NCBI GenBank assembly: GCA_037178975.1
Contig: JASJZH010000006.1
Location: 2,790,001-2,854,000 of the forward strand
Direction of reading: 5' to 3'
Origin: Oscheius tipulae
Taxonomy: Eukaryota > Nematoda > Chromadorea > Rhabditida > Rhabditidae
DNA: 64,000 nt
Shown here: piece by piece, positions 25,760 to 36,131 of the stretch
Numbering within the stretch: position 1 is the stretch's first letter
Layout: the number at the start of each line of letters is the position of its first letter
The notes under the pieces: model-generated
Told to the model about the DNA's origin: nothing
Database searches by the model: none
What the model saw: the letters and a program-made list of their open reading frames with translations, nothing else
Made by a program: the position numbers and the translations under genes

Positions 25760-26668
25760 TCATTCTTCGCGGTACAGGTCTTCCACTCCAAACTGGGCGA
25801 CTCCCTCCTCGAAGGGGATGTTGACAACCTGGAATTGTCTTCTTATGAAAGGCATTCCAAGTAGACTTGTGAATGCAACTTTGGTTTTTGTACTTTTCAT
25901 ATCGTAAATTGTGGTCGTTTCTTGTAAAAATCCCGATGAAGAGAGCATTGGTACTCATAGGAAGCAAACACTAACTGAGCAGCTAGTTTTTCTTAGCTAT
26001 CATGTGTTGATTCAATAAAGTGTACAGTCAGCATGTGTTAAATCGACTCCCCTATTTTGGTTTCAAAAAGAGTGGCGTTCTAGTGGCAAACTTGTTCATC
26101 ACGACTAGATTTTGGTCGTCAGTGTTTAGCCAGGAAGCTATAGAAAGTGTCGACGGAGGGATGCAAACCGTAGTTGGAAGCAACCCTAATTTAATGGTTT
26201 TGTTAAAACGTGTTGTTCAGTGTCAGCTCTAGATTGAAATCATAAATAGTAAAAAACTCAGTCGTTTGATTTCACGATAGCTTACCATCCTGTCCGAAAA
26301 ATCTGTTATATTGCCTGCATCAGCACTCTTACTCGCAACCTCTACTCAAAGAGAAAAAAGGAATGTCCGAAAATCCTACCTTCATGAGGTAGCGCATCTC
26401 CTCCTTGGCGAGCCACTTCTTCTGCTTGGTGGCCTCGGCAGCCTTGGCGACGGCCTTCTCGTGCTCCCACTCCCTGATGTCGGCATGGTACTCGCGAATC
26501 TGGCGGAGACGGTAAGCTCCTGAAACGTATGAAATGCCTTAAAACGAAAGATAAGAGCCAACCCCAGAGGATTCCGAGTCCCAGAGCGGTGTAACGTCCG
26601 AAACGGATCAAAGGAGAGATCGTCTGGGTGGGAGGGTTGATCACCACAGCATTGGGATGGCGAGACAT
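25760..26668 (-). CDS. ATP5ME: Mitochondrial ATP synthase subunit e
   Basis: Subunit e of the F1Fo ATP synthase membrane sector, needed for dimerisation of the complex in the inner membrane. Exons 26563-26668, 26380-26519 and 25760-25828 join in phase to about 104 residues. The start reads MSRHPNAVVINPP, the single hydrophobic segment is FGRYTALGLGILWG, followed by AYRLRQIREYHADIREWEHE and the amphipathic coil ending RYLMKVVNIPFEEGVAQFGVEDLYREE. Length and order match nematode subunit e. The ATG is immediately preceded by TTTTCAG, indicating a trans-spliced leader. The 551-nt second intron is far larger than most here. It appears to be the first gene of a two-gene operon with the small frame at 25467-25685. 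Confidence 0.9.
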
Positions 26669-26940
26669 CTGAAAATGAACACTATCGATTTCACAGAGAA
26701 AAAGAATGCATAGGGAAGAAAAAATGGTCATTTAAATAAATTTCAACGATGGAAACCTAAGAAATGAACTTTTCACGCATAAAATTGAGACCTGGATAAC
26801 GAAATGCATACTTTTAGCATTTTAAATCACGACAGCTTGTCCTATCCATAATGCAATGAAGCATATTTGTTGTTAAAGGTGTTTGTTTTCATCCTAGCAA
26901 CAGCATTACAGCAAAAATAGTTCAAAAACTATAAGAAAAG

Positions 26941-27271
26941 ATGCTGAATGTGCAGCATTTAACATTACGCAGTGCCGCCCGTCGCCCAACAATAAATACA
27001 GGTGGCAGAGTTGTCGCAGCGAGACCCCGTCTATGGCCTCAGTATTATAAATGCGAAGATTTTGTGGATAATTTTGTCATGGTTTCTATTGCTGATGTTA
27101 TAATTTTCAAAATAACATTAGCGAAAGGGTTAACTAAAGCGAAATACAAAGATCTTTACGAGAATAGGATTCTTTTGTGCCAAATGACATATTTAGCAGA
27201 TTGACTCGTAAAAACCTTGTTTATTCACATATTTTATTCTCCGTTTTTTCCAGGATGAGTGGAATATGTAG
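26941..27271 (+). CDS. Possible small mitochondrial-type protein
   Basis: Exon 26941-27081 encodes MLNVQHLTLRSAARRPTINT with an arginine-rich, acid-free start like a mitochondrial targeting peptide, continuing ARPRLWPQYYKCEDFVDNF. A possible second exon, 27254-27271, follows TTTTTTCCAG and gives DEWNM and a stop; a poly(A)-like AATAAA lies near 27310. The frame is open to 27204 if unspliced. I do not recognise it; it could be a respiratory-chain accessory subunit or a chance frame. Its position is divergent from the ATP synthase e gene, 272 nt away. Confidence 0.35.
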
Positions 27272-27377
27272 AATAACCATGTACTGGAAGAATGAAGTTA
27301 GTGCTCGGAATAAAGATATTTTATTACGCAGCAAATATTATGCACAGTATTAAAACTGGTAAGTAAGATCTACCATA

Positions 27378-30300
27378 TCACATTCTCTGAATAGAAACTC
27401 CTTCTTGGCCTAAATCATCTGCAACTTCTTCATGTTTGACAACGTCGTTGGCCCGCATATTCTCCTCGTCCGCTGCCATCTCCCGCTCATATGCAATACG
27501 CTTGTAACTGAAATAACTTTTGTATAAATCGAACAATAACTTACTAAGGGTTCAAGAAGATAACTGCGATGAGGGCTGAGCTGACAGAAAGAACACACCA
27601 TAGGTCAAAGGCAACTGAAATATAATTGGGCAAGAAATGATTGTTGCACGTACACTGCCAGTTCTTCTTCCCCTTGATCGAGGAAGAATACAACCAGGTT
27701 GTTTCCATGGAAAAGTTAAACATCAAAGCCACAGCGAACATGCAGAGCTGTCCACTGAGAACAAGTAATCCGGAAGAGGTAGCTTCGTAAACGGGAAAAG
27801 TCGTCTCGACACCCATCTCAATCCCAATCGGGAACTGTGGTATAGAGAAAACTCCAAGCAGAGAGCACATGACAAGGTTCACTGCTTCGTCCAACCCACT
27901 TTTCTTTTGATGAATGAGCCACTAAATTATGGTGATTGTAAAATGGTAAAGACTGTACCAGTCTGAAGCCAATGGCCGTAACTGCAAAGCCGACACTGCA
28001 CATTTTGATGATTTCCTTGAAACATTTCCAGCGATCACAAATGAATCCAGCAGCAAGAGATGCTATTACTCCAACAAAAGCGCAAATAGCCGGGCAGTAG
28101 CTGCAAAATCTTGTGATCAGAAATAAACACAGCATACTTGTCAAGTACGTAGTTCTGCAATTGAAGTATTTCTGGCAAGATAACCATGAAACCCCAAAGT
28201 TGAGCAAACGCAATCGAGAATGTAAACATCTGCACGATAAACTGTCGCTCCCTAAAGTTATTTTTCTGTAGGAAATACTAAACTATAGTACTTACATCAA
28301 GCAAGAACGGATTGATTCCCAGAATTCAAGATGTTGAATGGCGTGAAGAGCATTTGAAGGACTTGGTGGTGTCTTTGGTATACTGCGAGTGTTGAAAGCT
28401 GCCATCACTCCATTTATGATGGCGAGGAGACTCATTATGGCATTCTACAAACCATTAAACGTCTCGATAATGACTACTTACAAAGACGAATAGTTCCCAA
28501 GTGTCGCGGTAATCATCTGGCACAGTTTGTTTACTAAAGATGAGAAGTGGGACCATCGTTCCGAGAACAACCCCAAACGGATTTGCTAAAGTTTTATTCC
28601 AGGGAAAAATAGTAACTTACCAATAAAACTGAGCACATTGGCTAAAGCGCGCTGATTTTCGGGGAACCAACATTCTGCTATCTTAGATGGTAGGACAAGG
28701 AAGAAAGCTTGGGCAGCTGCAACTATAACAGATCCTGCAGAGCTTGATTGAACCAAAAGCCTAAGGAGGTAACCTGAGTATAGCAAAGCTAATCGAGCAA
28801 CGTGACTCTGTATGGCCGGAATCGAAGACATAAGGCGAACCAAAGAGCCGACAATGTTTAGCACGACACCACAGTTGATAGATAGTCGAATCCCGAAATG
28901 ATCCGTTATGTACATTCCACCGATTCCAGTAACAACGGCGACGATCTTAAACGGGCTTAAATGTTGTTTTATTTAGTCTACCTGGAATATTTGGTTGGTG
29001 TTCAGACCAGCATCGCAAGTCTCGTTCCCGTTGCAATAGAATTTGTCAGTTTCAGCTGTCAGAGTGGTGTAGCTCATCCATTGCTACAAAATTTTATCAC
29101 TTTATAAATATCTAAGCTTTCAGGTCGAAGATGCATTCCTATGTGTTTGCTTACCATAGAATTCGACAGAGCGAGGAGGCAACAAGTAGCTAAGACGAGC
29201 CAACGTGTGTTGTATACGACGTATCTTAAAAACACAAACGTTTTACGTTAACTGCGCTTACTTGTCAGAAATCTTGATCAGCTCCATCTCGGTTGTCCTG
29301 CGGACAAGAGTAGGGTGAACAGCTCGGCTGGTATCTTCCTGCTGGGCTAAGGCACCCACAGGAGTCATGGGAATCTGAAAACGATACTTTCGGAGAGTGA
29401 ATCGTGTTGACAACATTCTTTGCTGGAAAGCGTGGGTTTAACCTAACATACGATTTTGTATTGCTCCATTTTTGTTCGATATGATGTTGACTTGGAATAG
29501 AGTGCGCGAAGGAATGATTAAAAAACGCTTATTCAGTTAGAATAAAAGCATAAAAAACAAGAAAAGGCCTCTCGGAAACTTCAGTCTTTGGAAAAAGTGT
29601 AAGAAACCATAAAGTGGTAGAAAAGACGTCTTTTCAGATGATTTATACGAGATTGTAAAGAGAGTTCGCCACGCTCACGCGTACTGCACCAGCAAGTAGT
29701 TGAACTCGGTAATCTTGATCGCTGATTCACTGTACACAAAAATAGATTGGAAAAACAATGTCAATAATCAAAACTGGCCGGAAGTGATTAGAGTGGACGA
29801 GGTGCCACTGATAAGTGAGAGTACAGCTTTTTCAAATGAAGTGAAGCATCTTTTAACACAGTCTCTGTTCAGAGGTTCTCTCGCGGAAAAATCTGACTTT
29901 TCAACTGTAAAAGCTAGAGTGAGCAAGATTTCCTCAAAAAGTTATCAAATTTGAGGGAAAGGCTAGAGGTGCGACTACAGATCGCAGAGCTATTGTGTCT
30001 AATAAGGGTGTGAAACGATGGAAATATTCAATTAATTTCTCTGTCATATTCATCGCAAATCGTTTTTCTCATTAATCACCGCGTAACTTCCGTAGGGTAT
30101 TGTAAACATTAGCATCTGAAGTTTGTGGAAATTCCTACGGTCTCGCAAATTAAACGTAAACGAAAGATGTGTTATTTTCTTATCAATAATGTTTGACACG
30201 TCAATTTTTAATGAACAATGAGGATTTTATAAAATGACTCATAAAAATCAATCATGACGCATATTTAGAGTTTTTAACAACTTTGGAGCCATTAAAAAGT

Positions 30301-30561
30301 AAATACTACTGAGCTTGCCAAAATAGGATGGTCAGAATGTCCTAACTTTCCTCACCGTTTGCTTTGCATTTTTTTCCTATCGCCAGATTTTCTTACACGC
30401 CTCAGTGTATTAGTGAGAAATGAGCAAGACTTGTACATTTATCTGTATATCTTTTTCTCTTTTTTCACGATTAGTCAATATGCGACACTCATACTGTATG
30501 CTTAATTTTGGTGGAAACTTACCTCTTCCATCTCATCGAGTTTCAAGCCATGGTTGTCCAT
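27378..30561 (-). CDS. SLC49/FLVCR-like major facilitator transporter
   Basis: A 12-span MFS transporter of the SLC49 group (FLVCR1/2, MFSD7, DIRC2), whose characterised members move heme, choline or other metabolites. The first exon 30523-30561 (MDNHGLKLDEMEE) joins 29262-29374 over a 1.1-kb intron; further exons run to the stop at 27378-27380. Segments in order include NTRWLVLATCCLLALSNSM (TM1), GGMYITDHFGIRLSINCGVV (TM2 and the intracellular loop), AAQAFFLVLPSKIAECWF (the family block in TM4/5), LANVLSFIANPFGVVLG, QLWGFMVILPEILQLQNYV, GVIASLAAGFICDRWKC, GLLVLSGQLCMFAVALMFN and AFDLWCVLSVSSALIAVIF. The tail ends GQEGVSIQRM. The substrate cannot be inferred from sequence alone. The acceptor near 29222 is TTTTAAG. 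The open frame extends slightly upstream of the chosen ATG. Confidence 0.85.
29526..29954 (+). pseudogene. Interrupted coding-like stretch antisense in the transporter's first intron
   Basis: From about 29632 the frame DLYEIVKRVRHAHAYCTSK runs into one TAG, then continues in the same frame as VILIADSLYTKIDW, NWPEVIRVDEVPLISES and ...SKISSKSYQI to a stop at 29952-29954. An upstream lysine-rich stretch (29550-29594) can join in phase over a short intron. The 84-codon open part looks protein-like, yet no phase-preserving intron removes the TAG. It may be a decayed gene, an unrecognised small gene, or chance. No family recognised. Confidence 0.25.
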
Positions 30562-31405
30562 CACCGAGTCGAATCGGCTAAGAATGACACGTCCCCTACA
30601 GACGAACTGTTATGTACGGAAATATTAATGAAATTGACATTTCCGATTAAAATGGAGCGATGATGCTATCAGACCTTCAACGTCCGCTGTAGTAGTCAAA
30701 AAGAAGAAAAAGTGTAGACACTGAAGAGAAATGAGGGAAGATATTTGATCCAGCAATATTTAGCTTTTTCTGTGTAAATGTTTCATCAAATTCTGCTTAT
30801 AATTAGCTGTAAATGATTGTCACGAACTTGTTTGCCAGCTATATTTTCCCATAAGCAACAAGTCGAGCGGTCGATGATATTTCTTCCTTTTTGTTGCGTT
30901 TGAAATATGGCTGATGGGAGGCGAGATTGCGCTCACTGCGGGATGTCGCCAATGATGTTGCCTTGAAATATGACCATATTCGTGCCTCATACTGTTTCTC
31001 TTGATAGTGTCAGACCCCCTTCTCTCAAGAGGCAGCACATAATCATAATTGTAATATGTCCCCAATCCATCATACCACGTCGAGCGGCAACTGTTCACGC
31101 GGTATCTTGCAAGCTCTGGCCAAATGTATCTAAAATCTGCGATGTATCATCAGCTCTCCATAAACACCCGCTGCTCGAAGCATTTTGATGGATAGCTCGA
31201 GGGCGCCAGCCGCTCTCCGCGCCACATAAATTCAGTTGCATCAATTGTCTTTCACACGTTCGTCATTACCATAATTAGGGAGCCGCGACGGTAATTCCTT
31301 TGATCTTTCCAGGAAATCTGAATTCTATAAATAGACGAAAAAACTTCATGGATACATCGCAGCAGTTTCCTCATAGTGACTCTCAAATCTAATAATAACT
31401 TCTGC

Positions 31406-32514
31406 ATGTGGCGGCGTCTAGTCGGCGGCTTCCTCATACTTTCCTCCATTTATCATAGCAAGAGTTTTTACGAATATCTATACGCTTTTGATGATGACGG
31501 TAAGAAGAAAACTGTTTCTTCTACTGTTACTGTTTAGTGAGCCATATGCTAGTTGCTTCTCGGACTGGGTATACTGTAAAAGGAGTGAATAGTAAGGTTC
31601 TTATGCTTTCTTCTGCTCATTTTCCACAGCTAGCTTATCTGATTGCACACCTCTCGCTCTTGGAGGAATCATAGGAGAAGGATGGCAGAAGACTGTTTAT
31701 AGATGGAATGATTTTGCTATAAAAACGGCTCGTCTGGATGGACCAACCTACCGACAATGTCTGCAGAACGAACAGGTGTGTTGAGCAACCTCGTAAGAAA
31801 AAAAAATGGATAATTTTGCTTTTTCTAACCAAATCATTCCTAGCTTTCGATAAACTGTTCACACTCTGTTTCAGACAAATTTGTGTAAAAAGATGCTTCT
31901 TCGTACAATGATAGATGAAATCAGCTGGTTCTACCGCTTTCGCAATAACAAGGGAATAGTAGAGGTATTAGAAAGTTGCAGTCTGCAGTCAGTCTCTTTA
32001 TTTTAGATAAAGTCGTACTGCATACCTCCTGATCCTATTTCTGACATCACTCAGCTGCGCATTGTGGTCGAGCTTGGCGATCTGTTAACGTCGCTCTCTT
32101 TGGTCCAAATGGACTGGAATGATAGAAAACATATTGTGGAGCAAATTCTCAGAGTCGTTCTTACGCTAAAGGAATACACTTTGAACGATTTGCGTCGACA
32201 ACAGGTGAGTGAGGATTAATCATAGAAAGCCCCATTTTAGTTTGTTCTAGTGAGTGGGAGGCCTAAGATGTCTGACCTCGATCATATCACTAAAGGCCCG
32301 CAGAACGGCAAGTATGAAAACATGCTTATATATTTCTTCAGTTACAGATAGTACCATATTCACCAAATTCCAACGAGAATTTCTACCTTTTCTTACGGCA
32401 AGTGATGCACCAAGCTGGTTTATTGACGGGCTGACAAATACAACTAATACCACCGGTTTAGAAAGTTTATTAAAACGAGGTTTCTACGAGTTGAACGATG
32501 AAACGTGTAATTAG
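31406..32514 (+). CDS. Divergent secretory-pathway kinase-like protein
   Basis: A protein of about 273 residues with a degenerate protein-kinase fold, probably lumenal or secreted. Exons: 31406-31499, 31538-31591, 31630-31775, 31875-31964, 32007-32204, 32241-32307, 32342-32514. An N-terminal hydrophobic stretch (LVGGFLILSSIY) may be a signal peptide or anchor. The glycine-rich loop GGIIGEGWQKTVY is followed by FAIKTA, matching the ATP-binding lysine. A helix with E (DEISWFYRFRN) follows. The catalytic-loop position reads LNDLRRQQFVLV, lacking the usual HRD aspartate plus Asn, and the DFG equivalent is SDLDHIT. DLD and cysteine-rich flanks recall the FAM69/DIPK and POMK groups; which one is uncertain. 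The C terminus has N-glycosylation sites (NTTNTT). The intron 32308-32341 is of the GC-AG type. AATAAA lies at 32523-32528. Confidence 0.7.
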
Positions 32515-32522
32515 TGCTATAC

Positions 32523-32528
32523 AATAAA
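32523..32528 (+). promoter_or_regulatory. Poly(A) signal of the kinase-like gene
   Basis: AATAAA begins nine bases after the stop codon, implying a very short 3' UTR. The tRNA-Gln gene that follows lies on the opposite strand 122 nt further on. Confidence 0.55.
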
Positions 32529-32649
32529 GATTTCCAAAATTGCACATTATTTCAAACATTCTGAAGCAAATCTCGAATCACAGTTGTACCTATCAATAGA
32601 ATAAGCTGAAATCATTGTCTATTAGCAATTTGAGTAAAACAAAAAGCGA

Positions 32650-32721
32650 AGGTCCCGGGGAGATTTGAACTCCCGTCGCAGGATTCAGAGTCCTGAGTGC
32701 TAACCGCTACACCACGGGACC
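32650..32721 (-). tRNA. tRNA-Gln(CTG), copy 2
   Basis: Identical over all 72 nt to the copy at 24652-24723, with the same cloverleaf, anticodon CTG, box A and box B. Here it stands between the kinase-like gene and the convergent coiled-coil gene. The base after the discriminator (T) is also shared. Flanks outside the gene are not obviously similar, which suggests old duplication with gene-body conservation, or recent retroposition of the gene body. Confidence 0.95.
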
Positions 32722-32883
32722 GGCGGACACAGGCTCCCGCGGCCAATGTTTGATGGTGACTGGCTGCGACAGTGGAGGAAATCTGATCACCCTGTACAGA
32801 AACTGTGTCCTCAGAAAAAATACATTCGTACAGTTAAGAACAGTAAAAAGACGAGTTTAAAATACGATTTGACTGCTTATCAA

Positions 32884-33694
32884 CTACAATCCTTTAAACA
32901 AGGGATACTTCTTGTCTTTACTATCCATTTTTTGTGCACAGAATTCTGTTTGCCATGTTAAAGCTGCGGAAAATAGCAGCTGTCTTTCGTTGGATAACTC
33001 TTGTTCGAGCTGCGAAATACGACCTTCAACCACCTCAAGTTTCAGTCCCGCTTATGATTCCGAACAGACAGCTTTTTCCAGAAAATATATCACTTTGTTG
33101 AAGCGGTTTGTCAAGCACACAATTTTTAAATTTCTCAATCAAAACACTCCAAGTCTGGCTTTGTTCAAGTGGTCCCGCCAATTTTCTAACGTGCGTGGGC
33201 ACGAATCCCTGTTCGTTCCATCACCCCTGAGTGACATATTTTCGGCCAACAATTGTTCTCGTCGCCTTATAGCAAGTTGACTCATTAGACTTTGATAGCC
33301 CTCTCGTTATGTCAATCAGTTCCGCTTCCTCTTCCACCCCTTTTTTGAGTATTCGAACGCAAAAGAAGCAATTGGGTGAAAATAGACATAGTTAGGAGGA
33401 TGTCGTGAACAGCGGGGATTACCCCTTGTGGAGTATGCTCGAAGTCAACACATTTCTCTCCCTCTTCTCGTAGTCGTCTCAATTCTTGCTTCTGGGAGCA
33501 GTCGGCCATGCAGAGGTGGGTTTGATACGCTTCCGACGGCAGCTTCGTAGCTGCGTTAAGAGTGAGCTAATCTTACTTGCTGGCGCGGTAATAATAGAAG
33601 TAGCTGATTGAGCGCGAGAGAATCTGGGGTCTAAAAACGGCAACCAGAGATCTGAATTATTCAGTCCTGGATCATATTCTGCTTCCGCGCCCAT
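32884..33694 (-). CDS. Hypothetical acidic coiled-coil protein assembled from short exons
   Basis: No single long frame exists, but exons join in phase from an ATG at 33694. The first exon carries GLNNSDLWLPFLDPRFSRAQ; the second reads KLPSEAYQTHLCMADCSQKQ, then ELRRLREEGEKCVDFEHTPQ. A third contains EAELIDITRGLSKSNESTC, a fourth GFVPTHVRKLAGPLEQSQTW then SVLIEKFKNCVLDKPLQQ, and the last is a coiled coil, LKLEVVEGRISQLEQELSNE, ending KKYPLFKGL and TAG at 32884-32886. Length is about 200 residues. No membrane span or signal is seen. I do not recognise the family. The first intron in this model would be only 26 nt, and two acceptors are AAG or GAG, so parts of the model are uncertain. The same-strand codon-like composition over five pieces argues against chance. 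Confidence 0.45.
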
Positions 33695-36130
33695 ACGGAA
33701 GCACCTACCGCTTGCAAGTTTACCTCAAGTTCACCACCATTACTATTTAGTGGATGTTACTGTATTATCTTTTAGTTTTTGGACATTTTTTTACTTCCTG
33801 ATATCTTGAAACGACATTTAAATGTTTTAATTATTTCTTTTCTTTCGCTTCTTGGTATCTACAATAAGGACTCCTACTGTAAAGTATTCCTAAAACTAAG
33901 GCTTCTCGTTCCCTTGGCTTATGTTGGACGCTCATGACAACACCTGTCATTTGTATTTTTGTGCTTTGATGCTTGAGTAAACTGAGTGTCTGTAACAGAG
34001 GTTCTTGTTTGTTTGAACGATCCAAAAATCATAAAAATACGCCTGCTGCTATCGTTACTACAGTTCTTAGAACCGTTTGATCGTGTAAGAAAGTGATCTC
34101 TTTATTACAGCTCATTTACTATTCCGATGCAGTTGTTTATTCCCTGACTCTTGTTTTCAGATCACATCCTTCGCCTGATTATAAAACATTATATTGCGCT
34201 GTTTTTGTGGTCCTATTCTTAGACGCTCAAACAATCGGAACGCGTGGTAGTCGTGTTCCCCGGGGAGGTGTCTGCCCCTCTCTGAAAATCTGTTACTTCA
34301 CGAAGAAGAAACATTTAGCCTGTCAATCAAAGTAAAGGTCATGGCCCTTTCAAATCGCTTCGTCCTGTCCCAAAAGAGTCGAGAACTCTTTTTTTTTAGT
34401 CTTCCCAGATGTAATATGAGTATATACGTATGTTCAGCAAAGTGCGCACTTGTTCGCGCATGAGGTGGGTCCTTGAGGCCTTCTGGTGCGGAGAGAACCT
34501 TCAACACGCAGACCATCATTATTTAGCTGACTCGTAGTAGAGGAGGTCTCAATGACTGTTATGGCCGTCACAACTTCTGCTTCTCTATCCTGTGTGCGGG
34601 GACAGGAGACTGAATGAGATTTGGCAATCGCCCGCGGCCATCGGGAATTCTCACTCCACTCATCCTTTCCTACTTTTGTGCGTTTAGTTCAATTCAAAAG
34701 TCAAGTGGCCTGAAATCTTTATTCAAAGCTGTAATATTCTTCTGTCTTCTCCCTCTTTTTCTCTTCGAAACGGCCTGTAAGCGCTCTGCTGCTCATATGC
34801 TTTTGAATTCAGAGCTTTTGTTATGATTCCGTATACGTTACAGCATTCGGCTGCTCCGAAACTGTTTAATTAACAGTTTATAGCTTCACAGAGAGAGCTA
34901 ATCCTGCGTCCAAAGTTTCCAAAGAACTGCTTCTTGCTTCTCGTTTTGAACTCATTTGTTCATTAGTTTTTCACCCGTCTGGCTCCGCTGTTTGTTGAAG
35001 CGTACTGTTTCAATTCGAAGCATCTTTGAAAGGTTCCTTGAACTGCGTCTCTGTCCAAGTAGGTAACTTGTGTTTCCTCGAACTGTTTTGCTCTCTAATT
35101 TTACGTCATGAGCTCGAACCTGTCTTATGCTATCAATCTCACTTCGAGTTAACCTAATACTCGTGTGTATACATGACACGTCTCTACAACTCTCACGTGG
35201 TTAGTGGTTTCTGTAATGCGTAGATAGTATTAATCTTTAAAATTAGAAGAAACAGAACAGGTTTCTTTTTATCGTTATGTCGTTTCCGTTTTACTCTTCT
35301 TGTCAACTATACAGCTTTGCACTCTACTTGAGCGAAATATGAATGAGTTCTCCGCATAAGGAACGCGCTAGCGAAAATGATTAATCCCCACTTTGTAAAA
35401 CCCTTGGTGTTTTTCTTCAATCTCTAGCCGGCGGGCATGCTCTCGAGTTTGACGAAGAACCTAAGTCTGCTCCAGACCACCCAAACTGTACTTTGGTATC
35501 GGTTTGCTGTCTGGCAGTCAGCCCGCGTGTTTTTTGACGAACCTTAGTGTCCTAAAGATCAAGAGGCGGGAAGGAGAGAGAGAGAGCTAAGGGTTGAGGA
35601 ACATCAGCCAATGAAATCATCTGCCTCATGGTCAGCGGTGACAAACAATCAGCTTCAAAAAATCTTTTACTTCCATCAATCTTTCGGCTTGCCGGCACTT
35701 ATGTGAATCGGTCCAGGGAATCTACCCTTTAATAGCCGCAACTTCTGCTCGTGGGAGCCTAGCAGCAAAAGTTCTTCATTCCTTTAATCCTTTGGTGTGC
35801 AAACTTGCACAACTTTGTAGCTTAACCTCTCCACTGCAGATGTTTGAAGCATGGAATCACCTGTTTGGTAACCTCGCTAAATTTGACATCCAAACTCGTT
35901 AGGTATATAAAATGCAACTTGAAGAGTTGCAACCGTTCGCTTCTCAACTTGCAGCTATTGTCGTCTCTGTGAACTCCTCTCGTTTCGAATTGACCTCGAG
36001 AGCGCAACGAGACTAGGAAATCACATTGTGAAAGTGGCCATCCTCAAGTGGCTACTGAATCCAGTGAAGAAGATCCTTATAGTTAGGCTCTGTACGATGC
36101 CGTTCTGACCAACTGAGTTGACCTATGTTA
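33695..36130. other. Intergenic region, no gene recognised
   Basis: The stretch holds only short frames without recognisable motifs. It includes a 10-bp palindrome TCCCCGGGGA at about 34258 and a run of GAGA repeats near 35575-35585. I see nothing else that I can support. Confidence 0.4.
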
Positions 36131-36131
36131 A

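Noticed and set aside
32746-33280. Plus-strand open frames after the second tRNA, considered as a small gene
   Set aside because: They are antisense shadows of the phase-joined minus-strand coiled-coil exons.
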